Assembly: GCA_035995025.1 (NCBI GenBank)
Contig: DASYKY010000044.1
Coordinates: 9,939-73,938, forward strand
From: Actinophytocola sp035995025
Lineage (GTDB): Bacteria > Actinomycetota > Actinomycetes > Mycobacteriales > Pseudonocardiaceae
Direction of reading: 5' to 3'
DNA length: 64,000 bases
The position numbers were made by a program, and so were the translations under genes. Position 1 is the stretch's first letter; each line of letters starts with the position of its first letter. This document shows positions 8,748 through 16,093 of this stretch, one piece after another. The notes beneath the pieces were generated by a model, which searched no databases, was not told the origin of the DNA, and worked only from the letters and a program-made list of their open reading frames with translations.

Positions 8748-8763
8748 TGTGACACGGATCACA
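8748..8763. promoter_or_regulatory. CRP/GlxR-type binding site TGTGA-N6-TCACA
   Basis: TGTGACACGGATCACA matches the actinobacterial cAMP-receptor half-sites TGTGA and TCACA exactly with the canonical 6-bp spacer. It lies in the 358-bp region between the divergent L,D-transpeptidase and cold-shock genes, 90 bp from the former and 254 bp from the latter, so the transpeptidase is the more likely target. The rest of this intergenic region holds no gene. Confidence 0.7.
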
Positions 8764-9016
8764 AATGTCCACCCGCGTTCAGCCTGCGGCGATCGTTCCC
8801 AGGCTGTAGTCGGCTGTATGCAAGTGGTAGTGCTCCGAGTGCTCTACGCGATACGCTGCACCTCGCAGGCCATGTTTCTGTGTTCGTGCTTTCCACGCTC
8901 GCGGAACGAAAACGCGGGCGTGCGCTTCTTTCGCCGAGGTTGGCGGGGGCAACGCCCGGGGGCTGCCGGGGTTGCACGGTGTAACCCCATGCTGATCCTG
9001 CGACGGAGGCAGGTAG

Positions 9017-9220
9017 ATGGCACAGGGCACTGTGAAGTGGTTCAACTCCGAGAAGGGCTTCGGCTTCATCGCTGTCGATGACGGCGGTGCCGATGTCTTC
9101 GTGCACTACTCGGAGATCCAGGGCAAGGGCTTCCGCACCCTGGAGGAGAACCAGCGTGTCGAGTTCGAGGTCGGGCAGGGCACCAAGGGACCCCAGGCCA
9201 CGAACGTTCGCGCACTCTAG
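9017..9220 (+). CDS. cspA: Cold-shock protein (CspA family)
   Basis: A complete 67-residue cold-shock domain. Both RNA-binding motifs are present: KGFGFI (RNP1) and VFVHYS (RNP2), after the family's usual start GTVKWFN. Such proteins bind single-stranded nucleic acid and act as RNA chaperones in the cytoplasm. GGAGG (9005-9009) precedes the ATG by 7 nt. A very strong terminator follows 30 bp after the stop, so this is a single-gene transcript. It resembles the major, often constitutive actinobacterial CspA more than a phage or plasmid copy. Confidence 0.96.
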   Translation: MAQGTVKWFNSEKGFGFIAVDDGGADVFVHYSEIQGKGFRTLEENQRVEFEVGQGTKGPQATNVRAL

Positions 9221-9251
9221 GTTGCTGGTGAGTTTGCTGGTGTGACGGGAT

Positions 9252-9283
9252 CAAGGGCCCCGGTCTTCGGACCGGGGCCCTTG
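9252..9283 (+). terminator. Strong hairpin terminator after cspA
   Basis: A perfect 14-bp stem (9252-9265 with 9270-9283) is closed by the stable tetraloop TTCG and followed by TTGCCTTT. It lies between the + strand cspA and the convergent small gene ending at 9288, so it probably serves both directions. Confidence 0.9.
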
Positions 9284-9287
9284 CCTT

Positions 9288-9626
9288 TCAGCGTCGGTGG
9301 AGGTGCTGGGACTCCCACTCGAGGCGCTGGAGGACCCATTCCTGGGCCAGCGCCATGGGGGAGGTGTGGCTGTAGGCGGCGAGTTCGCGGAGCTGCTCGT
9401 TGGCCATCAGCGGGAGGCGCAGCTGGTAGACCTCCGCGCCCCCGAACCGACGGCCGGAGCCGGTGGACTCGGGGTCACCTTCTGGAGACAGCGCCGCGAG
9501 GTAGGACTCCAGCTCCTGATCGGGCTGGTTCTCGTCCTGCACCGGAACCTCGTCGCGATGGCGTCCGGCACTGGCGGTCTCGTCCGCCGCGTTGCCGGTC
9601 GGTCGACTACGTCCTGTGAAAATCAC
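9288..9626 (-). CDS. Small ribbon-helix-helix-like protein of unknown function
   Basis: A 112-residue protein. The first 60 residues are polar and probably disordered (rich in Gln, Asp, Glu, Ser). The C-terminal half has a short strand (VYQLRLPL) followed by two helices (EQLRELAAYSHTSP, MALAQEWVLQRLEWE), the topology of a ribbon-helix-helix DNA-binding or antitoxin fold. The GTG at 9626 is chosen because a promoter with good -35 and -10 elements places the transcription start at or within a base or two of this codon, so the message would be leaderless; an ATG further upstream would lie outside the transcript. No toxin partner gene is adjacent. Confidence 0.7.
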   Translation of the reverse strand: MIFTGRSRPTGNAADETASAGRHRDEVPVQDENQPDQELESYLAALSPEGDPESTGSGRRFGGAEVYQLRLPLMANEQLRELAAYSHTSPMALAQEWVLQRLEWESQHLHRR

Positions 9627-9632
9627 TTGGAA

Positions 9633-9661
9633 AGGATAACGAAGCGGTTGCGGCCTACCAA
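9633..9661 (-). promoter_or_regulatory. Leaderless promoter for the small RHH-like gene
   Basis: On the minus strand, TTGGTA (9661-9656) and TATCCT (9638-9633) are separated by exactly 17 bp. The start of transcription would fall about 7 nt after the -10 box, which is the GTG start at 9626. Confidence 0.65.
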
Positions 9662-9783
9662 GCAAGACAGCCACTTTTCGCCGGTAAGGGTGTCGGTACC
9701 CTGTGTAACCGTGCTAAACGCGCACCTCACGTATGCCTTCGGCGGTTGAAACCCCCGATCGAGTGACGCTCATGACATGGAGA

Positions 9784-9816
9784 GGCCCCCGCGCCAGGGG
9801 GAGGAACGCGGGGGCC
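9784..9816. terminator. Hairpin in gene-poor region (terminator-like)
   Basis: A 10-bp perfect stem GGCCCCCGCG/CGCGGGGGCC (9784-9793 with 9807-9816) with a 13-nt purine-rich loop. No T-tract follows. It could end a short transcript or be part of a structured RNA. Confidence 0.4.
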
Positions 9817-10374
9817 GGAGGGGATCTCCACAGGCGCTGACCGGGGGTGTGTCAGCGAGTCGATTGTTGCATGCGCACGCGCTTCGTGGGAGTGGGTAGG
9901 CGCGAAAAATTGAGAGAACTATTCACCTAGTCCTTGCACGTGAGCGGAACTCTTCCACCGCCGCCGCGCATCCACTTGCGGCGCGCGACCCGCCCCCGCT
10001 CGCCGGCCCGGTCGCGTCAAGTCGTTGTGCGACGGGCGATCCCGCCCCACGCGCGCGCCGCGCGGCCCATCGGGCGACCGCCGCGCCGCGAAGATCGGCA
10101 ATCGCGGGCGGTCTGTTGAGCCGAGCCGGCCGCCCGGGCGAGCCGCACGAGAACGGACCGCCGGGCCCGCGCCCGCGGACGATCTTGGTTCGCTCCGTAC
10201 CAGGGCTCGGTGGCGCTCAATGAGACGGTTCGGCGAGGGTCGCGGATGCCGTTCTGGCGACCGGGCTCGGCGACGCCCAGGAAATGGTCCGCTGAGCCGT
10301 GTGGGTGGCGGTACCACCACCCGGCCGGCGGGACGGCTGCGTCCGGGGGCCGGACGGGTGGTGGAGAGGCCGGG

Positions 10375-10593
10375 TCAGCCGGCCAGGCGGTGACCCGCGT
10401 GGGCCACCGCGGCGGCCACCCGGCGGCGGCTCAGCTCGCCGGCGCTGGTGATCGTCACGGCACCCGTGGTCAGGTTCACCGCCACGTCGGTGACGTGGTC
10501 CAGCTCGGACAGCTCCGCGGTGACCGACGCGGCACAGTGCTCGCAGGTCATCCCGGTTATGTCGTACACGTTGTAGATCGTGTGCATCGGCAC
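10375..10593 (-). CDS. copZ: Heavy-metal-associated (HMA) copper chaperone, CopZ-like
   Basis: A 72-residue single HMA domain with the metal-binding motif GMTCEHCAAS near the N-terminus and the usual beta-alpha-beta-beta-alpha-beta pattern (VTDVAVNLTTGAVTI, then RRRVAAAVAHAGH). It would carry Cu(I) to a P-type ATPase or regulator in the cytoplasm. The GTG at 10593 is chosen over the ATG two codons later because AGGAGG sits 8 nt before it. The gene stands alone: no copA, csoR or cueR is nearby, and a pair of nested inverted repeats lies 100-160 bp upstream. Confidence 0.88.
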   Translation of the reverse strand: MPMHTIYNVYDITGMTCEHCAASVTAELSELDHVTDVAVNLTTGAVTITSAGELSRRRVAAAVAHAGHRLAG

Positions 10594-10973
10594 TAGCAGG
10601 TCCTCCTTCGCAGGACTCCCCACCCCTTCCGAGTCTTCGGAGGGCGACACGCCGCCCTTGAGGGATCTCGAGTCCCCCACATGGGTCGGCTTGTCCGAAA
10701 TGCCGTTACTGCAGGTCATCGGGTACCTCGATGGCGCTACCCGATTTCGGAGTGTCGTTTGCGTAGGCGCGCAAGCGCCCGGCGCGATTGTTATGCGTCC
10801 GTTCGAGTGATTCCGTGATCGCGCCGCGATGGGCTGGTTCCTGCGAGGGGTGCCCTGATCACCGCTGACTACTATCCGTGTGTAAGGGATTCACTCCTCG
10901 GGGGGCTGTGGACAGTGCCTTCCGTCTCATAGCCTCTCCGCCAATACCGGGATGGTGTCGGGGAGGCGGAGAT
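10594..10973. other. Divergent intergenic region between copZ-like gene and small + strand gene
   Basis: About 380 bp without a convincing gene. It holds the nested inverted repeats at 10694-10751 and the Shine-Dalgarno sequences of both flanking genes. Confidence 0.6.
10694..10751. promoter_or_regulatory. Two nested inverted repeats upstream of copZ
   Basis: TCCGAAAT (10694-10701) pairs with ATTTCGGA (10744-10751), and inside it ATCGGGTA (10718-10725) pairs with TACCCGAT (10738-10745). The right arms share two bases. They may be operators for a metal-responsive regulator or alternative RNA hairpins; both readings are inference. Confidence 0.4.
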
Positions 10974-11219
10974 ATGAGCGGACCAGTCGAAGTTCGTGAC
11001 TTCCTGCTACAACAGGAGACCCGAGACCCATCGCTGGGCGGCGTCGGCGGTGTGCCGGCCCAGCGCACCGGCGACGGCTCGCGGGTGACCGAGGACCAGA
11101 TGCGGCGCGCGCAGCTGGCGGTCGCGGCGGGTGCGCAGAGTGTCGAGGACTGCAAGGAGCTGCTCGACATGCTCGGCCTCGTGCCGGGCGACGACGGCGT
11201 CGCGCCGGTCCAGCGGTAG
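10974..11219 (+). CDS. Small conserved hypothetical protein upstream of tRNA cluster
   Basis: An 81-residue acidic, helical protein starting at ATG 10974 with a GGAGG just upstream. The second half (TEDQMRRAQLAVAAGAQSVEDCKELLDMLGL) is a helical pair that looks well formed, while the start is polar and Gly-rich. There is no signal peptide or known motif. It precedes the tRNA-Glu gene by about 105 bp on the same strand. I do not recognise a family. Confidence 0.6.
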   Translation: MSGPVEVRDFLLQQETRDPSLGGVGGVPAQRTGDGSRVTEDQMRRAQLAVAAGAQSVEDCKELLDMLGLVPGDDGVAPVQR

Positions 11220-11323
11220 GCGGACGGCAGGAGCCCGGAGAGGTCGCGAGATTGGTCGTACCCACTTTGGAGCCAACGCGGTGTGTGCCCTATGCTTTGC
11301 GTGCTCCCAAGCGGGCAACCCGG

Positions 11324-11396
11324 GCTCCCATCGTCTAGCGGCCTAGGACTCCGCCCTTTCAAGGCGGCAGCGCGGGTTCGAATCCCGTTGGGAGCA
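11324..11396 (+). tRNA. tRNA-Glu (anticodon TTC)
   Basis: A 73-nt cloverleaf: acceptor GCTCCCA/TGGGAGC, T-arm GGTTCGAATCC and anticodon loop CTTTCAA, giving anticodon TTC. The 3' CCA is not encoded. Confidence 0.96.
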
Positions 11397-11409
11397 CGTA
11401 CTACAGCAA

Positions 11410-11483
11410 GGCCCAGTGGCGCAGTTGGTTAGCGCGTCGCCCTGTCACGGCGAAGGTCGCGGGTTCGAGTCCCGTCTGGGTCG
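11410..11483 (+). tRNA. tRNA-Asp (anticodon GTC)
   Basis: A 74-nt cloverleaf: acceptor GGCCCAG/CTGGGTC, anticodon loop CTGTCAC and T-loop GGTTCGAGTCC. It lies 13 nt after tRNA-Glu, so the two are cotranscribed. Confidence 0.96.
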
Positions 11484-11535
11484 CAGAAGGTCGGTCGGGC
11501 CCTTGGGCTTCATGCTCAAGGGCTCTTGATCTTCT

Positions 11536-11609
11536 GGCCAGGTAGCTCAGTTGGTATGAGCGACCGCCTGAAAAGCGGTAGGTCGGCGGTTCGATCCCGC
11601 CCCTGGCCA
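11536..11609 (+). tRNA. tRNA-Phe (anticodon GAA)
   Basis: A 74-nt cloverleaf: acceptor GGCCAGG/CCTGGCC, anticodon loop CTGAAAA and T-loop GGTTCGATCCC. It is the last tRNA of the Glu-Asp-Phe transcript. Confidence 0.96.
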
Positions 11610-11625
11610 CTCGTTGCCCCGAACG

Positions 11626-11660
11626 GCCCCGACGGTTGAGCCGGTCGGGGCTTTCGCTTT
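11626..11660 (+). terminator. Terminator after tRNA cluster
   Basis: The stem GCCCCGAC/GTCGGGGC (11626-11633 with 11644-11651), extended by an inner GG/CC with one bulge, is followed by TTTCGCTTT. It lies 17 bp after tRNA-Phe. Confidence 0.85.
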
Positions 11661-11796
11661 GTGAGGCCCGCCACGTTAGTGGCTGGTAGTTCGCCTCTTA
11701 CTCCCCGGTCAGGGGGATATGGGATTCACCCTCTGTGTAACAGCAGCGCGGCAGGAAACGAATCAGAGAACGCGACAACGGGTTGGCCGGGGCAAA

Positions 11797-11824
11797 CCGA
11801 TTCGTTGAGCCGTAAGCGAATCGG
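11797..11824. promoter_or_regulatory. Inverted repeat in leader of polysaccharide locus
   Basis: CCGATTCG (11797-11804) and CGAATCGG (11817-11824) form a perfect inverted repeat with a 12-bp spacer, about 75-100 bp before the first polysaccharide gene. It may be an operator or an RNA hairpin in the leader of this long operon. Confidence 0.45.
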
Positions 11825-11861
11825 ACCACACAGGGCGCTCGGGGATGCCCGTTGAACCCGC

Positions 11862-11873
11862 CATGCGCGCATG
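11862..11873. promoter_or_regulatory. 12-bp palindrome CATGCGCGCATG before the first polysaccharide gene
   Basis: A perfect uninterrupted palindrome 23 bp upstream of the ATG at 11897. It is close enough to overlap the transcription start or 5' leader, so it could be a repressor site. Confidence 0.35.
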
Positions 11874-11896
11874 CGTTCGGCCGGGGGGGACCCACA

Positions 11897-13405
11897 ATGA
11901 GTGACCAGCAGTTACGCGTCCCGCGTCGGAGACCGACGATCTTGCGGGGCCTGTCCACCAACCGCCACTCCGCTGTACGTCCCGAAGGTGCACCCACCCG
12001 GCCGCCCGTCGCGAGCTGGGAGCCCGCCTACCGGCGGTACGTGATCCTCTCCGACATCCTCGTCACGATCTGTGTGGCGCTGGTCGTCGGCGGGTTGATC
12101 AGCGTCAGCGGCGCCGCGCTGTTCAAGGATCTCGTCATCGGCGGCCTCACCGTCGTCGTCGTGATCGTCTCCCTCGCCATGAACCGGGCCTGGCACCTCG
12201 TGGTGCTCGGGCAGGGCGCCGAGGAGTACGTCCGGGTCGGCCGCGGGATGTTCGCGGCCGCCGTCGCGCTCGGGCTCGCGGGGCTCGCCACCGGCGTCGT
12301 CTCCGCGCGGCCCTGGGTCTTCATCGTCATCCCGTCCGTCGCGCTGGTCACGCTGCTCTTCCGCTACCTGCTCCGCCAGGTCCTGCACCGGCACCGCTAC
12401 AACGGCGAGTGCCTGCTGCCCGTCATGGCCGCCGGCAGCGTCGACACCGTCCGCGACCTCATCGCCCGCACCCAGGCCGCCTCGCACATCGGCTGGCGCG
12501 TCGCCGCCGTGTGCACCGTCGACGGCACCGGCACGACCCGCGACGACGTCGACGGCGTGTCCGTGGTCGGCAGGCTCGACGAGGTCGCCGAGCACGTGCG
12601 CCGCGGCGGCTACCGCATCGTCGCGGTCACCGCCGACTCCTACTGGACCCCGCGCCGCCTCCAGCAGCTGGCCTGGCGGCTCGAGGGCAGCGGCGCCGAG
12701 ATGGTCGTCGCCCCCACGCTGATGGAGGTGGCCGGGCCCCGGCTGCATGTCAGCGGCGTGCTCGGGATGCCGCTGCTGCGGGTGTCCGCCCCCGTTTTCA
12801 CCGGCATGCGCCGGGCGATCAAGGGCATCTTCGACCGCATCGGCTCGTTCCTGCTGATCCTCATGTGCCTGCCGGTGATCACCCTCGCCGCGGTCGCCAT
12901 CATGATCGACTCCCGCGGCGGGGCGTTCTACACCCAGAAGCGGGTCGGCAAGAGCGGCCGGGAGTTCACCATCGTCAAGTTCCGCACGATGATCCGCGAC
13001 GCCGACCGGCGCAAGGCCGAGCTCGCCGCCGAGAACGAGGGCTCCGGCGTGCTGTTCAAGATGCGCAAGGACCCGCGGATCACCCGGGTCGGCGCGATCC
13101 TGCGGCGCTACTCGATGGACGAGCTGCCGCAGCTGTTCAACGTACTCACCGGCGCCATGTCCCTCGTGGGGCCGCGGCCGCCGCTGCCGGAGGAGTCCGC
13201 ACGCTACGAGCCGGACATGCGGCGCCGGCTGCTCGTCAAGCCTGGGCTGACGGGCTTGTGGCAGGTCAGCGGACGGAGCGACCTGCCATGGGAAGAGGCG
13301 GTCCGCCTGGACCTCCGCTATGTCGAGGACTGGTCGCTCGCGCTCGACGCGATGATCCTCTGGAAGACCTTCCGGGCCGTGCTCGGCGGGCAGGGAGCTT
13401 ACTGA
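11897..13405 (+). CDS. Initiating undecaprenyl-phosphate sugar phosphotransferase (WbaP/CpsE-type)
   Basis: A 502-residue membrane enzyme that transfers the first sugar-1-phosphate to undecaprenyl phosphate. Four N-terminal membrane helices (about residues 40-150) are followed by a Rossmann-like CoA-binding-type domain and, from about residue 305, the catalytic bacterial sugar transferase domain with KRVGKSGREFTIVKFRTM, SMDELPQLFNVL, LVGPRP and KPGLTGLWQVSGRS. This is the polyisoprenyl-phosphate hexose-1-phosphotransferase layout. The ATG at 11897 is preferred to upstream GTG/TTG codons because a G-rich Shine-Dalgarno precedes it and conserved sequence starts soon after. It opens the + arm of the locus and overlaps the next start by one base. 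Confidence 0.93.
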   Translation: MSDQQLRVPRRRPTILRGLSTNRHSAVRPEGAPTRPPVASWEPAYRRYVILSDILVTICVALVVGGLISVSGAALFKDLVIGGLTVVVVIVSLAMNRAWHLVVLGQGAEEYVRVGRGMFAAAVALGLAGLATGVVSARPWVFIVIPSVALVTLLFRYLLRQVLHRHRYNGECLLPVMAAGSVDTVRDLIARTQAASHIGWRVAAVCTVDGTGTTRDDVDGVSVVGRLDEVAEHVRRGGYRIVAVTADSYWTPRRLQQLAWRLEGSGAEMVVAPTLMEVAGPRLHVSGVLGMPLLRVSAPVFTGMRRAIKGIFDRIGSFLLILMCLPVITLAAVAIMIDSRGGAFYTQKRVGKSGREFTIVKFRTMIRDADRRKAELAAENEGSGVLFKMRKDPRITRVGAILRRYSMDELPQLFNVLTGAMSLVGPRPPLPEESARYEPDMRRRLLVKPGLTGLWQVSGRSDLPWEEAVRLDLRYVEDWSLALDAMILWKTFRAVLGGQGAY

Positions 13406-14637
13406 TGACCTGTCGTTTGTGTGGTTCGACCGACCTGGTGAGCGTCGTCGACCTCGGGGCCACGCCACCGTGCGAGCTGTTCCTCACCGAGGCGCAGGTC
13501 GACGAGCCGGAGATGACCTACCCACTGCACCTGCGGGTGTGCACCAGCTGCTGGCTCGCCCAGCTTCCGCCGCTGATCACGCCCGAGGAAACGTTCACCG
13601 AGTACGCGTACTTCTCGTCCTACTCGACCTCGTGGGTCTCCCACGCCCGGCACTTCGTCGACGACGTGACCGTCCGCTTCGGACTGGACAAGGACTCCTT
13701 CGTCGTCGAGGTCGCCAGCAACGACGGCTACCTGCTCCAGCACGTGGCCGCCGACGGCATCCGCTGCCTCGGCATCGAGCCGTCGGTCAACGTCGGTGCC
13801 GCCGCGCGGGAGAAGGGCGTCGACACGCTCACCGAGTTCCTCTCGCCCGAGACCGGCGCCGTGGTCCGCGCCGGGCACGGGCCGGCGGACCTCGTCGTGG
13901 CGAACAACGTCTACGCCCACATCCCCGACGTCGTGGGCTTCACCCAGGGCCTGCGCAACCTCGTCGCCGACGACGGCTGGGTGTCCATCGAGGTGCAGCA
14001 CCTGCTGACGCTGTTCGAGCACAACCAGTACGACACGATCTACCACGAGCACTTCCAGTACTACACGGTCGCCTCCGCGCAGCGGGCGCTCGCCAGCGGC
14101 GGGCTCGCGCTCGTCGACGTCGAGCTGCTCGACACGCACGGCGGCTCCATCCGGCTGTTCGCCCGCCCCGCCGAGGTGGCCGGCGAGCCGAGCCAGCGGG
14201 TGGCCGACGTGCTCTCCCGCGAGAAGGCCGCCGGCCTGCACGAGCTCGCCGGGTACGCCGAGTTCGCCCGCCGCGTGGCCACCGTCCGCCGCGAGCTGCT
14301 CGCGTTCCTGACCACCGCCGCCGCGCAGGGCAGGACCGTCGTGGGCTACGGCGCCCCCGGCAAGGGCAACACCCTGCTCAACCACTGCGGCATCCGGCCG
14401 GATCTGCTGGCCTACACGGTGGACCGCAACCCCTACAAGCACGGCAGGTTCACCCCCGGCACCCGGATCCCGATCCTGCCTCCGGAGCGGATCGCCGAGG
14501 ACCGGCCGGACTACGTGCTCGTGCTCCCGTGGAACCTGCGCACGGAGCTCACCGAGCAACTGTCCTATGTGGGCGAATGGGGCGGGCGGCTCGTCTTCCC
14601 CATCCCGAGCCTGGAGATCGTCGAGGTAAAGCCATGA
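13405..14637 (+). CDS. Nucleotide-sugar C-methyltransferase (TylC3/NovU/TcaB9-like)
   Basis: A 410-residue SAM-dependent methyltransferase of the three-part sugar C-methyltransferase type. The N-terminus has a zinc-binding module (CRLCGS and RVCTSCWL). The middle has the SAM fold (VEVASNDGYLLQ) and the catalytic-site segment YHEHFQYY. The C-terminal domain shows the GYGAPGKGNTLLN motif typical of these enzymes. Known relatives methylate carbon 3 of 3-keto-6-deoxy nucleotide sugars. It is coupled to both neighbours (TGATG and ATGA overlaps), which places it in a sugar-building module with the nucleotidyltransferase downstream. The exact sugar is unknown. Confidence 0.88.
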   Translation: MTCRLCGSTDLVSVVDLGATPPCELFLTEAQVDEPEMTYPLHLRVCTSCWLAQLPPLITPEETFTEYAYFSSYSTSWVSHARHFVDDVTVRFGLDKDSFVVEVASNDGYLLQHVAADGIRCLGIEPSVNVGAAAREKGVDTLTEFLSPETGAVVRAGHGPADLVVANNVYAHIPDVVGFTQGLRNLVADDGWVSIEVQHLLTLFEHNQYDTIYHEHFQYYTVASAQRALASGGLALVDVELLDTHGGSIRLFARPAEVAGEPSQRVADVLSREKAAGLHELAGYAEFARRVATVRRELLAFLTTAAAQGRTVVGYGAPGKGNTLLNHCGIRPDLLAYTVDRNPYKHGRFTPGTRIPILPPERIAEDRPDYVLVLPWNLRTELTEQLSYVGEWGGRLVFPIPSLEIVEVKP

Positions 14638-15446
14638 AGGTCGTTCTGTTCTGCGGTGGCTACGGGATGCGCATGCGCAACGGTTCCACCGACGACGTGC
14701 CCAAGCCCATGGCCATGGTCGGCCCGCGGCCGCTCATCTGGCACGTCATGCGCTACTACGCGCACTTCGGGCACAAGGAGTTCGTGCTGTGCCTCGGCTA
14801 CGGGGCGCACCACATCAAGAACTTCTTCCTCAACTACGAGGAGACCATCTCCAACGACTTCGTGCTGCGGGGCGGCAAGGCGGAGCTGCTCGCCACCGAC
14901 ATCGCGGACTGGTCGATCTCGTTCATCCAGACCGGCATCGAGTCGGCCATCGGCGAGCGCCTGCGGCGGGTGCGCGAGCACCTCGACGGCGACGAGATGT
15001 TCCTCGCCAACTACGCCGACGTGCTCACCGACGCGCCGCTCGACGTCATGGTCGACCGGTTCCGCGCGTCCGACGCGGGCGCGTCGATGATGGTCGTGCC
15101 GCCGCAGTCCTCGTTCCACTGCGTGGAGATGGGCGAGGACAACAAGGTCGGCGCGATCACCGCGGTCAGCGAGATGCCGATGTGGGAGAACGGCGGCTAC
15201 TTCGTGCTGCGCCAGGAGGTCTTCGACCACATCCCGCCGGGCGGCGACCTGGTCGGCGACGGCTGCACCGAGCTCGCCAAGCGCGGCAGGCTGCTCGCCT
15301 ACCCCTACCGCGGGTTCTGGAAGCCGACCGACACGGTCAAGGAGAAGGCCGCCCTCGACGCCGGCTACGCGCGCGGCGAGCGGCCGTGGGCCCTCTGGGA
15401 CAGCGACCGCAAGACCGACAGCAAGATTCCCGTGGGGACCGCGTGA
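14634..15446 (+). CDS. rfbF: Glucose-1-phosphate cytidylyltransferase-like nucleotidyltransferase (RfbF-like)
   Basis: A 270-residue nucleotidyltransferase. The start MKVVLFCGGYGMRM carries the nucleotide-binding loop with the GYG variant typical of RfbF, followed by DDVPKPMAMVGPRP; later come NYADVLTD (metal-binding Asp) and FWKPTDTVKEK near the end. RfbF-type enzymes make CDP-glucose from CTP and glucose-1-phosphate. No CDP-glucose 4,6-dehydratase (RfbG) gene is visible here, so either another enzyme provides it or the activated sugar follows a different route. ATGA overlap with the upstream gene and GTGA with the downstream gene. Confidence 0.85.
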   Translation: MKVVLFCGGYGMRMRNGSTDDVPKPMAMVGPRPLIWHVMRYYAHFGHKEFVLCLGYGAHHIKNFFLNYEETISNDFVLRGGKAELLATDIADWSISFIQTGIESAIGERLRRVREHLDGDEMFLANYADVLTDAPLDVMVDRFRASDAGASMMVVPPQSSFHCVEMGEDNKVGAITAVSEMPMWENGGYFVLRQEVFDHIPPGGDLVGDGCTELAKRGRLLAYPYRGFWKPTDTVKEKAALDAGYARGERPWALWDSDRKTDSKIPVGTA

Positions 15447-16090
15447 TCCGGTTGGGGGCGCAGCGGATCGACCGCGTCGTGGCGCTCGGCGCGCACTGCG
15501 ACGACATCGCCATCGGCGCGGGCGGGACGCTGCACGCCATGTGCGCGGCCCGGCCGGGGATCCGGGTCGACGCCCTGGTGCTGTCGGGCGGCGGCACGGA
15601 CCGGGAGGACGAGGAGCGCGCCGCGCTCGCCGCCTTCTGCCCGGGCGCCGACCTCGACGTGACCGTGTCCAAGATGCCCGACGGGCGGCTGCCCGCCCAC
15701 TGGGACGAGGCCAAGAACGCGCTGGAGGAACTGCGCGGGCGCACCGACCCCGACATCGTCTTCGCGCCGCGCACCGACGACGCGCACCAGGACCACCGCG
15801 GCCTCGCCACGCTCGTGCCGACCGCGTTCCGTGACCATCTCGTGCTGGGCTACGAGATCGTCAAATGGGACGGCGACCTGGGCCGCCCCAACACCTACCA
15901 GCCGATGTCGCCCGAACTGGCCGAGAAAAAGGTCGCACTGCTGCAACAGCACTACCCCTCGCAGCGACACCGTCCTTGGTACGACCGGGAGGCGTTCCTG
16001 GGTCTGGCGCGGATCCGCGGGATCGAGTGCCAGGCCCGCTACGCGGAGGCATTCGGCGTCACCAAGCAGATTCTCGACCTGGAGGGCTGA
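15443..16090 (+). CDS. PIG-L family zinc-dependent deacetylase
   Basis: A 215-residue LmbE/PIG-L-fold protein. The metal site AHCDDIAIGAGG is the family's AHPDD motif with Cys in place of Pro; the His and Asp ligands are kept. A second ligand region, DDAHQDHRG, is also intact. Family members remove N-acetyl groups from amino sugars or their conjugates. Its place between a nucleotidyltransferase and an epimerase suggests deacetylation of a sugar intermediate in this pathway. GTG start overlapping the upstream stop. Confidence 0.85.
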   Translation: MIRLGAQRIDRVVALGAHCDDIAIGAGGTLHAMCAARPGIRVDALVLSGGGTDREDEERAALAAFCPGADLDVTVSKMPDGRLPAHWDEAKNALEELRGRTDPDIVFAPRTDDAHQDHRGLATLVPTAFRDHLVLGYEIVKWDGDLGRPNTYQPMSPELAEKKVALLQQHYPSQRHRPWYDREAFLGLARIRGIECQARYAEAFGVTKQILDLEG

Positions 16091-16093
16091 ACG

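Larger units (their letters stand above)
9627..10374. other. Gene-poor intergenic region
   Basis: About 750 bp with no convincing gene. It begins with the promoter of the upstream minus-strand gene, contains one hairpin (9784-9816) and otherwise has Arg-rich open frames on both strands that lack ribosome-binding sites and recognisable folds. A small RNA cannot be excluded. Confidence 0.6.

Noticed and set aside
6394..9081. An 895-codon open frame on the + strand
   Set aside because: It is antisense to the AraC and L,D-transpeptidase genes and crosses their intergenic gap, with no plausible protein pattern.
9919..10320. Arg/Pro-rich 133-codon frame on the minus strand
   Set aside because: No ribosome-binding site, no fold-like pattern; composition is that of non-coding GC-rich DNA.
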